From Chryseobacterium sp. Marseille-Q5410 (lineage in GTDB: Bacteria > Bacteroidota > Bacteroidia > Flavobacteriales > Weeksellaceae), in assembly GCA_946892665.1 (NCBI GenBank), contig CAMPOT010000001.1, forward strand, positions 1,302,001 through 1,366,000: a stretch of 64,000 nt of DNA, read 5' to 3'. Shown here in pieces: positions 42,567 through 51,707 of this stretch. A program made the position numbers and the translations under genes. Position 1 is the stretch's first letter. Each line of letters starts with the position of its first letter. The notes beneath the pieces were generated by a model that made no database searches, was not told the origin of the DNA, and saw nothing but the letters and a program-made list of their open reading frames with translations.

Positions 42567-45377
42567 ATGGACAAATTTTCATTTCTGAATGCTGCGCATT
42601 CGCAGTTAATAGAAGACTTATACCAACAATATTTAAAATATCCCGATAGTTTAGAGCCTTCCTGGAAAGCATTTTTCCAGGGATTCGATTTTGCACTGGA
42701 GAACTATGGTGATGAAATTTCGGGCGATAACAACTTTGCGGCTTCCGCTCCGATTGCAGTGCAACTGGCAAACAATGCTGCAGCAAACGGGCAAATTCCA
42801 GATGAAATTCAAAAGGAATTCAAGGTGCTAAACCTTATTGAAGCGTACAGACAAAGAGGTCACCTCTTTACCAAAACAAATCCGGTAAGGGAGAGAAGAC
42901 ATCACGAACCTACCTTGGCAATTGAGAATTTCGGGCTTTCTCAGGAAGATTTGAATAAAAAATTCAATTCTGCTACCGAAACGGGAATGCCTGCAGCGGC
43001 TACATTGCAGGAAATTATCAATCATTTAGAAAAAATCTATTGCGAGTCCATCGGGGTTGAATACATGCACATTAATAATGTTAACGAGAAAAAATTCATT
43101 AGAGAATGGATTCAGGTTAACGAAAATCATCCAAAGCTAAACGCTGCCGAGAAAACTGAAATCTTAGAAAAGCTTAATCAGGCAGTTGCTTTTGAAAATT
43201 ATCTTCATACCAAATTTGTTGGGCAAAAAAGATTTTCCCTTGAAGGTGGTGAGTCTTTGATTCCTGCTTTAGATCAGTTGATTACCCGTTCCTCTCAATT
43301 GGGTGTTGATGAGGTTGTCCTTGGAATGGCTCATAGAGGTCGATTGAATGTTTTGACCAATATTTTCGGGAAGTCGTACAAACAGATTTTCTCTGAGTTT
43401 GAAGGGAAAGAATTTGAAGAGGATGTGTTCTCCGGTGATGTGAAATATCACTTGGGTTCATCTAAAAAAGTGAAAACAGCTTCCGGCGAAGAAGTTTCTA
43501 TCAATTTAACACCAAACCCGTCGCACCTGGAAACGGTTGCTGCTTTGGTTGAAGGAATTTGTCGTGCGAAAGTCGATGATAAATATAAAGATTACAAAAA
43601 AGTCCTGCCAATTGTTATTCATGGTGATGGAGCAATTGCCGGACAGGGAATTGTGTACGAAATTGCACAAATGATGACCTTAGAAGGTTACAAAACTGGC
43701 GGAACTGTTCATATCGTAGTGAATAACCAAGTTTCGTTTACCACCAATTATTTGGACGCACGATCTTCAACGTATTGTACCGATATTGCAAAAGTAACCG
43801 AATCTCCTGTGATGCATGTAAATGCAGATGATGTGGAAGCGGTAGTTCATGCTATTAGATTTGCTGCTGATTTCCGTGCGGAATTTGGTAAAGATGTGTA
43901 CATTGATCTTTTGGGTTACAGAAAATATGGACACAACGAAGGTGATGAACCAAGATTCACCCAACCTAATTTGTATAAATTGATCTCTAAACATAAAAAT
44001 CCGAGAGAAATTTATAAAGAACAACTTATCAAAGAAGGAATAGTTTCCGGTGAGGTGTTGAAAAAGATGGAAACCGAGTTCAAAACTCTTCTAGATGCGG
44101 ATTATGACGCTTCCAAAGAAATTGAAAAAAATATCATGGACATCTTCATGGCGGAAGACTGGAAACAATATCCACTTTGCCCAAGAGGAGCAATGCAAAA
44201 TCCGGTAGATACAGGATTTGATCTTGATAAACTGAAAAAACTAGCAGTGGAAATGAGCACTTTGCCGGTTGATAAAAAGTTCATTAACAAGATTACCCGA
44301 CTTTTTGAAAACCGTTTGAAAATGATCGAAGCCAATTCGTTGGATTGGGCTTTGGGTGAATGGTTGGCGTATGCAACTTTATTAGTAGAAGGCAGTAATG
44401 TGAGAATTTCGGGAGAAGATGTGGAAAGAGGAACTTTCTCTCACCGTCATGCTGTTATTAAAACTGAAGATACTGAAGAAGAATACATCCCGCTAAGACA
44501 TATATCGGATAATCGTTTTGATGTTTACAATTCTCATCTTTCCGAATACGGAGTTTTAGGATTCGATTATGGTTATGCAATGGCTTCACCGAATACATTG
44601 ACGATTTGGGAAGCACAGTTTGGAGACTTTGTGAATGGCGGGCAAATTATTGTCGATCAATATTTAGCGGCTGCAGAAGAAAAGTGGAAAATCCAAAACG
44701 GATTGGTGATGCTTCTACCGCACGGTTTCGAAGGTCAAGGAGCAGAACATTCTTCCGCAAGACTCGAAAGATTCTTGGGGCTTTGCGCAAATGAAAATAT
44801 GACGGTGGCCAATGCGACTACACCTGCAAACTTTTTCCACCTTCTGAGAAGACAAATGAAGTGGAATTTCAGAAAACCTCTTGTAGTAATGTCGCCGAAA
44901 TCATTGCTAAGACATCCACAAGTGGTTTCTCCGCTTGAAGATTTTGCAACAGGAAGTTTCCAGCCAATTTTGGATGATGTTGCTGCAAATCCAGAAAAAA
45001 TTGAAAAATTAGTGTTATGTTCTGGTAAAATTTACTACGAACTTTTGGCTAAAAAAGAAGAATTAGGTTGCGAAAACATCGCTTTGGTAAGATTGGAGCA
45101 ATTGTATCCGATTCAGCAGGATAAAATGGAGGAGGTTTTGAACAAATACAGCAACAGAAAACAATTGCTTTGGGTACAAGAAGAACCTGAAAATATGGGC
45201 GCATGGAGTTATATGTTACGTAATTTCAGGAAGTCTGATATTGATGTAATTGCGCCGGTAGCTAGTGGATCACCAGCTCCGGGAAGCCACAAAATGTTCG
45301 AGAAAAATCAAAATAACGTAATAAACAGAGTTTTCGACCGAGAAGATGCGCCTGCAAATAGACCGGTTACCGCATAA
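42567..45377 (+). CDS. sucA: 2-oxoglutarate dehydrogenase E1 component
   Basis: A 936-residue thiamine-diphosphate enzyme, full family length. The N-terminal helix (LNAAHSQLIEDLYQQYLKYPDSLEPSWKAFFQGF) that binds the E2/E3 core is present. Later come GMAHRGRLN, the ThDP/Mg motif HGDGAIAGQGIVYE, FTTNYLDARSSTYCTD, and the transketolase-like PYR region HGFEGQGAEHSSARLERFL. It decarboxylates 2-oxoglutarate and passes succinyl to lipoyl-E2 in the TCA cycle. sucB follows after 34 bases; E3 is not encoded here. Confidence 0.97.
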   Translation: MDKFSFLNAAHSQLIEDLYQQYLKYPDSLEPSWKAFFQGFDFALENYGDEISGDNNFAASAPIAVQLANNAAANGQIPDEIQKEFKVLNLIEAYRQRGHLFTKTNPVRERRHHEPTLAIENFGLSQEDLNKKFNSATETGMPAAATLQEIINHLEKIYCESIGVEYMHINNVNEKKFIREWIQVNENHPKLNAAEKTEILEKLNQAVAFENYLHTKFVGQKRFSLEGGESLIPALDQLITRSSQLGVDEVVLGMAHRGRLNVLTNIFGKSYKQIFSEFEGKEFEEDVFSGDVKYHLGSSKKVKTASGEEVSINLTPNPSHLETVAALVEGICRAKVDDKYKDYKKVLPIVIHGDGAIAGQGIVYEIAQMMTLEGYKTGGTVHIVVNNQVSFTTNYLDARSSTYCTDIAKVTESPVMHVNADDVEAVVHAIRFAADFRAEFGKDVYIDLLGYRKYGHNEGDEPRFTQPNLYKLISKHKNPREIYKEQLIKEGIVSGEVLKKMETEFKTLLDADYDASKEIEKNIMDIFMAEDWKQYPLCPRGAMQNPVDTGFDLDKLKKLAVEMSTLPVDKKFINKITRLFENRLKMIEANSLDWALGEWLAYATLLVEGSNVRISGEDVERGTFSHRHAVIKTEDTEEEYIPLRHISDNRFDVYNSHLSEYGVLGFDYGYAMASPNTLTIWEAQFGDFVNGGQIIVDQYLAAAEEKWKIQNGLVMLLPHGFEGQGAEHSSARLERFLGLCANENMTVANATTPANFFHLLRRQMKWNFRKPLVVMSPKSLLRHPQVVSPLEDFATGSFQPILDDVAANPEKIEKLVLCSGKIYYELLAKKEELGCENIALVRLEQLYPIQQDKMEEVLNKYSNRKQLLWVQEEPENMGAWSYMLRNFRKSDIDVIAPVASGSPAPGSHKMFEKNQNNVINRVFDREDAPANRPVTA

Positions 45378-45411
45378 TTTCAATTTTAAATAATAAAAAA
45401 AAATATTCACG

Positions 45412-46668
45412 ATGTCAATATTAGAAATGAAAGTCCCGTCTCCGGGAGAATCCATCACCGAAGTTGAAATCGCATCTTGGTTGGTAAAAGACGGCGATTA
45501 TGTAGAAAAAGATCAACCAATTGCTGAAGTAGATTCCGATAAAGCAACACTAGAATTACCTGCTGAGGAAAGTGGGGTCATCACTTTAAAAGCTGAAGAA
45601 GGAGAAGTGGTGCAAGTGGGCCAGGTGGTATGTCTTATCGATATGGATGCTGCAAAACCTGCTGGCGAATCTGCTCCGAAGGCGGAAAATGCTGAAGCTC
45701 CTCAAGCGGAACAAAAAGTGGTCGAAAAACCGGCAATCGTTCAAGAGGCTAAAAAAGAAGAACAACCTGCTGCTACTTCTTATGCTACAGGAACTCCTTC
45801 ACCTGCTGCTAAAAAAATCCTAGACGAAAAAGGTATTCCAGCTGCGCAAGTTTCAGGTACCGGCAAAGATGGAAGAATCACTAAAGAAGATGCCCAAACT
45901 GCGCAAGTCGCTGCAATGGGAACTCCTTCTTCTACTGGCGGATCCAGAGGTTCTAATATTACTAAACTTTCTGTCCTAAGAAGAAAAATCGCTGCAAGAT
46001 TGGTGTCTGTGAAAAATGAAACCGCTATGCTAACCACTTTCAACGAGGTGGATATGTCTGAAATCTTCAGAATTAGAAAACAATATAAAGAGGAATTCGC
46101 TGCGAAACACGGCGTTGGACTAGGTTTCATGTCATTCTTTACAAAAGCAGTGACCCGTGCATTGCAAATGTATCCAGACGTGAACGCTTCCATTGATGGG
46201 GATTACAAAATTAACTACGATTTCTGTGATATTTCCATTGCTGTTTCCGGACCAAAAGGTTTGATGGTTCCTGTTCTTAGAAACGCTGAGAACATGACTT
46301 TTAGAGGAGTAGAGGCCAATATAAAAGATCTTGCTGAAAAAGTAAGAAGCGGAAAAATTACAGTAGACGAAATGACCGGAGGAACTTTTACCGTAACCAA
46401 TGGTGGAACTTTCGGTTCTATGATGTCCACTCCAATTATTAACCCGCCACAATCCGCTATTTTAGGAATGCATAATATCTTACAAAGACCTATGGCGGTT
46501 GATGGACAAGTGGTAATTCGCCCAATGATGTATGTTGCACTTTCCTATGACCACAGAATTATCGACGGTAAAGAATCCGTAGGTTTCTTGGTTGCTGTAA
46601 AAGAAGCAATCGACAATCCGGTAGAATTCTTAATGAACGGAGATGAGAGAAAAGCTCTTGAACTTTAA
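45412..46668 (+). CDS. sucB: 2-oxoglutarate dehydrogenase E2 component (dihydrolipoyl succinyltransferase)
   Basis: 418 residues. One lipoyl domain (1-78) with lipoylated Lys44 in [12 protein letters not shown]; an Ala/Pro/Glu-rich linker; an E3-binding domain (about 128-160, [26 protein letters not shown]); and the acyltransferase domain ending with catalytic His381 and Asp385 in [10 protein letters not shown]. It transfers succinyl to CoA. It forms an operon with sucA and is followed by a terminator. Confidence 0.97.
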   Translation: MSILEMKVPSPGESITEVEIASWLVKDGDYVEKDQPIAEVDSDKATLELPAEESGVITLKAEEGEVVQVGQVVCLIDMDAAKPAGESAPKAENAEAPQAEQKVVEKPAIVQEAKKEEQPAATSYATGTPSPAAKKILDEKGIPAAQVSGTGKDGRITKEDAQTAQVAAMGTPSSTGGSRGSNITKLSVLRRKIAARLVSVKNETAMLTTFNEVDMSEIFRIRKQYKEEFAAKHGVGLGFMSFFTKAVTRALQMYPDVNASIDGDYKINYDFCDISIAVSGPKGLMVPVLRNAENMTFRGVEANIKDLAEKVRSGKITVDEMTGGTFTVTNGGTFGSMMSTPIINPPQSAILGMHNILQRPMAVDGQVVIRPMMYVALSYDHRIIDGKESVGFLVAVKEAIDNPVEFLMNGDERKALEL

Positions 46669-46697
46669 TTAATTCTAAAGTTTTCACAATCAATAAT

Positions 46698-46725
46698 ATC
46701 CCGTCCAAAAAAGGCGGGATTTTTG
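46698..46725 (+). terminator. Terminator after sucB
   Basis: Stem ATCCCGTC / GGCGGGAT (one wobble), 7-nt loop, T run. Confidence 0.9.
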
Positions 46726-46755
46726 TATTATTATTTTTAATAAAATTTTAAATCT

Positions 46756-47142
46756 ATGTTTTCTACGACTACTTTCGATATTAGGGTTTCCGTGAAACCA
46801 GAGTACGATTCAAGAAATAGTTTTCCGTCCGAAAACCGATTTGTTTTCCGCTACAATATTAAAATCGAAAATCTAAGCGAAAATCCTGTTGTTTTGTTGA
46901 AAAGAAGATGGCTGATATATGATTTAGGTTTCGGCTTTACAGAGGTTGCAGGAGAGGGAGTAATTGGGTTGACACCCGAAATTTTACCCGGAGAACAGTT
47001 TAGTTACTTCTCCAATGTCGTGTTGCGCTCCGGTGTAGGAAATATGACCGGACAATATTTTTGTATGAATCTTTTAACTAAAGAAAATCTGGAAATCAAT
47101 ATTCCGAAATTTGATTTAATGGCGGAAGTATTGAGCAACTAA
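46756..47142 (+). CDS. apaG: ApaG domain protein
   Basis: A 128-residue single-domain protein with the FnIII-like ApaG fold: VSVKPEYDSRNSF, FRYNIKIENLSENPVVLLKRRWLIYD, the Gly-rich GEGVIGLTPEILPGEQFSYFS, and GNMTGQYFCMN. ApaG proteins are linked to magnesium/cobalt resistance and to diadenosine tetraphosphate, but the molecular role is uncertain. No apaH or ksgA is adjacent. Confidence 0.93.
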   Translation: MFSTTTFDIRVSVKPEYDSRNSFPSENRFVFRYNIKIENLSENPVVLLKRRWLIYDLGFGFTEVAGEGVIGLTPEILPGEQFSYFSNVVLRSGVGNMTGQYFCMNLLTKENLEINIPKFDLMAEVLSN

Positions 47143-47151
47143 TAATGGAAT

Positions 47152-47709
47152 TTAAAGAATTTTTAAATTCTTTTTTAAAACCTCTTTCACTTCATCATTT
47201 CTTGTAATCATTAAATTATTGAATGCCAAAAGCGAAATTTTCGCACAAACTTCCGCATCATCCCCAGCACGATGGTGATTAAACGATAGTTGGTGTTGCT
47301 CTGCCAGACTTTTCAGGCCATATCGTGGTAAGTTTTTCCAGGATTTTTTAGCAATTTGAATGGAACACAAATACTCCATCTTGGGTTTAAAAAATCCGTA
47401 GTAATCTAGACAACTTCTGAGTACACCTGCATCGAAAGCAGCGTTGTGGGCGATCATCAAATTTCCATACATCAATTCTTCCGCTTCATACCAAACATCC
47501 TCGAAAGTAGGAGCGCCTTGGACATCTTCCGGGTGAATACCGTGAACTTCAATGTTTCTGCGATTAAAGTAAGGAAAACTTGGCGGTTTGATCAGCCACG
47601 TCTGGGTTTTCACAATTTCTCCATTTTCCACCACACAAATCCCCATTTCACAAGCGGAATTTCTTTCGTGTGTTGCGGTTTCAAAATCCAATGCGCAAAA
47701 ATCGAGCAT
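47152..47709 (-). CDS. DnaQ-like 3'-5' exonuclease (DEDDh)
   Basis: A 185-residue exonuclease domain: ExoI FCALDFETA (Asp8, Glu10), ExoII IAHNAAFDAGVL, and ExoIII HHRAGDDAEVCA with His and Asp of the DEDDh type. It resembles the epsilon/DnaQ and RNase T group and may be used in repair or RNA trimming. The frame is open further upstream, but the ATG at 47709 begins 18 bases after the glycosyltransferase stop and fits the family start. It is the last gene of a three-gene minus-strand operon with otherwise envelope-related genes. Confidence 0.88.
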   Translation of the reverse strand: MLDFCALDFETATHERNSACEMGICVVENGEIVKTQTWLIKPPSFPYFNRRNIEVHGIHPEDVQGAPTFEDVWYEAEELMYGNLMIAHNAAFDAGVLRSCLDYYGFFKPKMEYLCSIQIAKKSWKNLPRYGLKSLAEQHQLSFNHHRAGDDAEVCAKISLLAFNNLMITRNDEVKEVLKKNLKIL

Positions 47710-47726
47710 TCTTTTGGGTTTAATAT

Positions 47727-48689
47727 TTATATAAAATGTTTGAAGATCAACCATTTCGATTGGTAATAATGATCGATCTGAAATTTTTTTCTTCGTTTTA
47801 CATTCCCGGCAAGTTGAAAATAAAAACCGAAATGTGCTCTTATCACCGCCCAAAAATGAGCTGCGCCGTTTTCATAACCAAAATAAAAAGCGGCAATACC
47901 GTCTAAACACAATCGCAAAAAAATGACCCACATAAGCTTTGGAAAGGGCAAGTTTTTGCACAACATTGAAAGATTATTGCGAATGTTGAGATAGGTTTTT
48001 TGCGGATTTTCTATATTTAAAGTTCCGCCACCGACATGATAAACAGTAGATTTTCCTGTATAAAAAATCTTTTTTCCTGAGTTCTTTAGACGCCAACATA
48101 GATCGATTTCTTCTTGATGAGCAAAAAATCTTTCATCAAAACCATTTTCTGCCCAGAAATCTTCCGAACGAATAAACAAACAGCAACCTGAAGCCCAAAA
48201 AATCTCGGTTTCATCATCGTATTGACCTTTGTCTTCTTCAATATCGTCAAAAATTCTTCCACGGCAATAAGGGTAACCAAGATTATCAATTAATCCGCCA
48301 CCAGCGCCGGCAAACTCAAAGAAATTTTTTCGATTATATGCTAATATTTTAGGTTGAATGGCCGCTATATTTAAATTTTTTTCGAATAATTCGAGAATGG
48401 GTTTTAGCCAGTTTTCAGTTACTTCAACGTCGGAATTCAGAAGACAATAAATTTCTGCATCGATTTTTTTTAAGCCTTCATTATAACCACCTGCAAATCC
48501 TGAATTGGACGCATTTTGTACAATTTTAACATCCGGAAAATGAGATTGTATAAAATTTACAGAATCGTCGGTAGATGCGTTGTCGATAACGTAAATATCG
48601 GTGTTTTGGGAATGTGCGATCACATTGGGAAGAAATTTTTCTAACCAATTTTTTCCGTTCCAATTGAGAATTGCTATCGCTACTTTCAA
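47727..48689 (-). CDS. Glycosyltransferase family 2 (rhamnosyltransferase-like)
   Basis: 320 residues from a TTG start at 48689, chosen because KVAIAILNWNGKNWLEKFLP is the usual N-terminus of this GT2 subgroup and no ATG lies between it and the upstream stop, 11 bases away. Motifs are VIDNASTDDSV, NSGFAGGYNEGL, the LLNSDVEV DxD-like site, and FFAHQEEIDLCWRLKNSGKKI with the catalytic-base ED-like residues. The C-terminal part has a hydrophobic stretch (LPKLMWVIFLRLCLDGIAAFYFG) suggesting membrane association. It probably adds a sugar to lipopolysaccharide or a similar glycan, fitting the acyltransferase upstream. Confidence 0.88.
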   Translation of the reverse strand: MKVAIAILNWNGKNWLEKFLPNVIAHSQNTDIYVIDNASTDDSVNFIQSHFPDVKIVQNASNSGFAGGYNEGLKKIDAEIYCLLNSDVEVTENWLKPILELFEKNLNIAAIQPKILAYNRKNFFEFAGAGGGLIDNLGYPYCRGRIFDDIEEDKGQYDDETEIFWASGCCLFIRSEDFWAENGFDERFFAHQEEIDLCWRLKNSGKKIFYTGKSTVYHVGGGTLNIENPQKTYLNIRNNLSMLCKNLPFPKLMWVIFLRLCLDGIAAFYFGYENGAAHFWAVIRAHFGFYFQLAGNVKRRKKFQIDHYYQSKWLIFKHFI

Positions 48690-48700
48690 ATCAATTAGGA

Positions 48701-49582
48701 TTAAATTAGGGTTTCCATTACTTTTATCGCGTTCTGATATTTCCACCTTCTGTGCGACCAAAGATAATTATCTGGCCTTTTATTAATCGTACATTCAAGC
48801 ATTTTATGAAATTTTCTTACCACCTCATATTCCTGAAATTTATCACCATCGGGATAAATCCTGTGATAATTTATTTGGTAAAATCCGCGTTTTACCTTTT
48901 TCATTTCGCAATAAACAAATACCAAATCCATTCTTGTGGAAAGCTTGTCGTAGCCTACGAATGCTGGCGTTTTTTGGTATAAAAAATCCAGTCCGTAGGT
49001 AACTTCAGAGTAATGCGGAGTTTGATCTGCAACAAACATGTACACCGAATTTCCATCGTTGGCATTCTTGAAAATATGTCGAATAACTTCTTTAGCTTCT
49101 AACGAATGATTACCAAAACGGTTCCGGATTTCTTTCACTCTCTGTTCCCAAAAACTGCTCTGAACTTTTCGGTAAACGGGAAAGCATTTTTCCTGAGGGA
49201 TAATTGTTGCCAAGGCATTGAACCATTCCCAATTGAAAATATGTCCGGCTAGAAGAATGACATTTTTGTTTTCCTTTGTGGCCTCATGAAAGACATCTTG
49301 ATTGAGGTGTTGAACGCGAACCCGCAATTCGTGGGAAGAAATGGTAAAAGATTTCAAAGTTTCTACAAGATAATCGCAGAAATTATGGTAAAACTTCTTT
49401 CTAATAATTTTCAGTTCCGAGTCGCTTTTTTCAGGAAAAGAATTTTTCAGATTTTGCAATACCACATCTTTACGATAACCTACCACGAAGTAAATGATCA
49501 CGAATATAAAATCGGATAGCCCATACAAAACCTTCAATGGTAACTTCGAAAAAAGGATAATTATTTTAAATAGAAAATTCAT
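48701..49582 (-). CDS. Lipid A biosynthesis lauroyl acyltransferase-like (LpxL/HtrB family)
   Basis: 293 residues with an N-terminal hydrophobic segment and the LpxL-type acyltransferase motif H114-x4-E119 in LLAGHIFNWEWFNAL, followed by PVYRKVQSSFWEQRVKEIRNRFG and a D-Q-T-P segment. The enzyme transfers a secondary acyl chain to lipid A, or an ornithine/aminolipid acyl chain in some Bacteroidota. It leads the operon with a GT2 and an exonuclease, and has a consensus -7 element at 49593-49600. Confidence 0.9.
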   Translation of the reverse strand: MNFLFKIIILFSKLPLKVLYGLSDFIFVIIYFVVGYRKDVVLQNLKNSFPEKSDSELKIIRKKFYHNFCDYLVETLKSFTISSHELRVRVQHLNQDVFHEATKENKNVILLAGHIFNWEWFNALATIIPQEKCFPVYRKVQSSFWEQRVKEIRNRFGNHSLEAKEVIRHIFKNANDGNSVYMFVADQTPHYSEVTYGLDFLYQKTPAFVGYDKLSTRMDLVFVYCEMKKVKRGFYQINYHRIYPDGDKFQEYEVVRKFHKMLECTINKRPDNYLWSHRRWKYQNAIKVMETLI

Positions 49583-49592
49583 AAATGGTTTG

Positions 49593-49600
49593 CAAATTTA
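49593..49600 (-). promoter_or_regulatory. -7 promoter element (TAAATTTG) for acyltransferase operon
   Basis: Consensus on the minus strand, 10 bases before the ATG at 49582; back to back with the element at 49627. Confidence 0.55.
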
Positions 49601-49626
49601 GGAATTATAAACTTTATTGTTGGCGT

Positions 49627-49634
49627 TATTTTTG
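49627..49634 (+). promoter_or_regulatory. -7 promoter element (TATTTTTG) for thioredoxin-like gene
   Basis: Consensus TAnnTTTG, 33 bases before the ATG at 49668. Confidence 0.5.
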
Positions 49635-49667
49635 TTATTTTGTGGCATTAATTTAATTGAAAAATCA

Positions 49668-50255
49668 ATGAGAAATAATAAAATAAAATTGATGATGTTT
49701 TCGGCACTTTGTTTTGGAGGTGCAACCTTTGCACAAACCACCGAAATCAAAACCGAAAAATCTGTAGCGAAAGCTGAAAGTGCAGCAAAAGAAGATAGCG
49801 CAGCAATATTGGCAGCCAATAAAAAACGAGCAGCCGAAGAGAAAGCGAAACTTCCGAAGCCGTATGACGCAACAGAAAATGCTGAAGCTAAAATCTCCGA
49901 ATTGGTAAAAAAAGCAAAATCTGAGAATAAAAATATCATTTTACAAGCCGGAGGAAACTGGTGTATTTGGTGTTTAAGGTTCAACAATTTTGTTCAAACA
50001 ACTCAGGAATTGAAAGAAATAGTAGATGCCAATTACCTTTATTACCACTTGAATTATTCGCCGGAGAACAAAAACGAGAAAGTTTTTGCGAAATATGACA
50101 ATCCGGGAGCGAAATTCGGATACCCGGTTTTTGTCGTTCTGGACCAAAACGGAAAGATGATTCATACCCAAGATAGCGCAGTGCTGGAAGAGGGAAAAGG
50201 GTATAGCAAAGAAAAAGTGAAAGCGTTCTTCGAGAAGTGGACTCCAAAATCATAA
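49668..50255 (+). CDS. Exported thioredoxin-fold protein with CIWC motif
   Basis: 195 residues with a signal peptide (NKIKLMMFSALCFGGATFAQ, 4-23), a charged Ala/Lys/Glu-rich spacer (about 25-80), and a thioredoxin-like domain with GGNWC99-I-W-C102-LRF. The motif and the KENNENK-type region resemble the DUF255/thioredoxin_7 group rather than TlpA. It would act as a periplasmic thiol reductase or sensor. A frame extension of 17 codons upstream includes the promoter and is rejected. It converges on the aldehyde dehydrogenase gene through a palindromic terminator. Confidence 0.85.
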   Translation: MRNNKIKLMMFSALCFGGATFAQTTEIKTEKSVAKAESAAKEDSAAILAANKKRAAEEKAKLPKPYDATENAEAKISELVKKAKSENKNIILQAGGNWCIWCLRFNNFVQTTQELKEIVDANYLYYHLNYSPENKNEKVFAKYDNPGAKFGYPVFVVLDQNGKMIHTQDSAVLEEGKGYSKEKVKAFFEKWTPKS

Positions 50256-50258
50256 ATC

Positions 50259-50290
50259 AAAAAAGTTCCGGAAATTTCCGGAACTTTTTT
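50259..50290. terminator. Bidirectional terminator, perfect 32-bp palindrome
   Basis: A 16-bp perfect inverted repeat (AAAAAAGTTCCGGAAA and its complement) serves both the thioredoxin-like gene and the convergent aldehyde dehydrogenase gene, touching the latter's stop codon. Confidence 0.93.
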
Positions 50291-51651
50291 TATAGTAGTT
50301 TCTTAATCCAATTCATTTTTTTTTCCGTGTATGGAGGATATTTCAAATCGGGCTCGCCCCAATTTACACGCTCGAGTACGGCTTTTTGATGGGAAAAAGT
50401 TTCAAAGCCAAATTTTCCGTGGTAATTTCCAATTCCCGAATTTCCAACACCTCCGAATGGTAAATTTTCATTGCTCAAGTGCATCACCACATCGTTAATA
50501 CATCCACCACCAAAGGAAATTTTCGATGTAAAACTCTCTTTTTCTTCGGAATTATTTGTGAAAAGATAAGCAGCCAGGGGTTTTTCTTTTTCTGAAATTT
50601 TAAGCAAAGCTTCATTAAAATTATTAAAAGTGAGAACCGGCAAAATCGGACCAAAAATTTCTTCCTGCATTACAGCGTCTTCCCAGCTGATTTCGTGCAG
50701 AATCGTGGGTTCGATATAAAGTTTTTGAGCGTCGTGTCCGCCACCGAAATATATCTTATCTTTTTCAATGAAATTTACCAGTCTGTCGAAATTTCTTCGA
50801 TTGATTATTTTTGTATAATGTTCCGAATCTGGTTGGTAATTGAAGTTCTGAATGTAAGATTTTAAGGTGTCCAGAAAACTGTCTCTCACTTTTTCATCCA
50901 CTAAAATATAATCCGGAGCCACACACGTTTGTCCGGCATTAAGAAATTTTCCCCAAACAATTCTTTTGGCTGCTACCTCAAAATCAGCATTTGCAGTTAC
51001 AATAGCTGGACTTTTTCCACCCAATTCCAAAGTTACTGGTGTTAAATTTTTCGCAGCAGCTTCATATACGATTTGTCCAACTTTTGTGCTTCCTGTGAAA
51101 AATATTTTATCAAATTTCAGTTTTAGTATTTCCGTAATTTCTTCCACAGCGCCTTCTGCCACGAAAATATAATCATTAGGAAAATTTTCATTGATGATTT
51201 TTGCCATCGCTTTCATTGTATTTTCAGCAACTTCACTAGGTTTTACAATACAGGTGTTTCCTGCTGCCATAGAGGTAACCAGAGGAGAAAGCGAGAGTTG
51301 GTACGGATAATTCCACGCACCAATCACCAATGTGCAACCGAGTGGTTCGCTATGGATTTTACTCGTTCCAAGTTGATTCGCAAGGTTGGTTTTTACTTTC
51401 TTTGGCTTCGATAGGGAATTGAGGTTTTTCAGGTAAAAATCGATCTCTTTTAAAATGAAAGAAATTTCTGTCGTATAAGTATCAAATCTCGATTTTCCGA
51501 AGTCTTTATAAATGGCCTCATAAAGCAATTCTTCATTTTTAATGATCAAATCTCGCAGTTTTTCCAGATACATTTTTCTAAACTTGATGCTTTTGGTTTT
51601 CTGGCTGTTAAAAAAGGTACGCTGATCTGCTAATATCTTTTCAAAATTCAT
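50290..51651 (-). CDS. Aldehyde dehydrogenase (class 3-like, NAD(P)-dependent)
   Basis: A 453-residue enzyme of the shorter ALDH3-like type. The general base is Glu209 in TLELGGKSPAIV and the nucleophile Cys243 in NAGQTCVAPDY; the cofactor region GSTKVGQIV and GAWNYPYQLSLSPL are typical. It oxidises aliphatic or aromatic aldehydes to acids, perhaps for detoxification. A TTG 21 bases upstream is less likely than the ATG at 51651. It is divergent from an SDR gene. Confidence 0.93.
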   Translation of the reverse strand: MNFEKILADQRTFFNSQKTKSIKFRKMYLEKLRDLIIKNEELLYEAIYKDFGKSRFDTYTTEISFILKEIDFYLKNLNSLSKPKKVKTNLANQLGTSKIHSEPLGCTLVIGAWNYPYQLSLSPLVTSMAAGNTCIVKPSEVAENTMKAMAKIINENFPNDYIFVAEGAVEEITEILKLKFDKIFFTGSTKVGQIVYEAAAKNLTPVTLELGGKSPAIVTANADFEVAAKRIVWGKFLNAGQTCVAPDYILVDEKVRDSFLDTLKSYIQNFNYQPDSEHYTKIINRRNFDRLVNFIEKDKIYFGGGHDAQKLYIEPTILHEISWEDAVMQEEIFGPILPVLTFNNFNEALLKISEKEKPLAAYLFTNNSEEKESFTSKISFGGGCINDVVMHLSNENLPFGGVGNSGIGNYHGKFGFETFSHQKAVLERVNWGEPDLKYPPYTEKKMNWIKKLL

Positions 51652-51673
51652 TACATTTATTTTATAATTCAAA

Positions 51674-51681
51674 CAAATTTA
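51674..51681 (-). promoter_or_regulatory. -7 promoter element (TAAATTTG) for aldehyde dehydrogenase
   Basis: Consensus on the minus strand, 22 bases before the ATG at 51651. Confidence 0.5.
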
Positions 51682-51707
51682 CTCCAAATTAAACAGATAA
51701 AGACAAA

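Noticed and set aside
42567-46668. Complete 2-oxoglutarate dehydrogenase operon with E3
   Set aside because: Only E1 and E2 genes are present; the following apaG gene is unrelated, so lpd must lie elsewhere.
47710-47853. Upstream extension of the DnaQ-like exonuclease
   Set aside because: It runs back into the glycosyltransferase gene; the exonuclease domain starts at the ATG at 47709.
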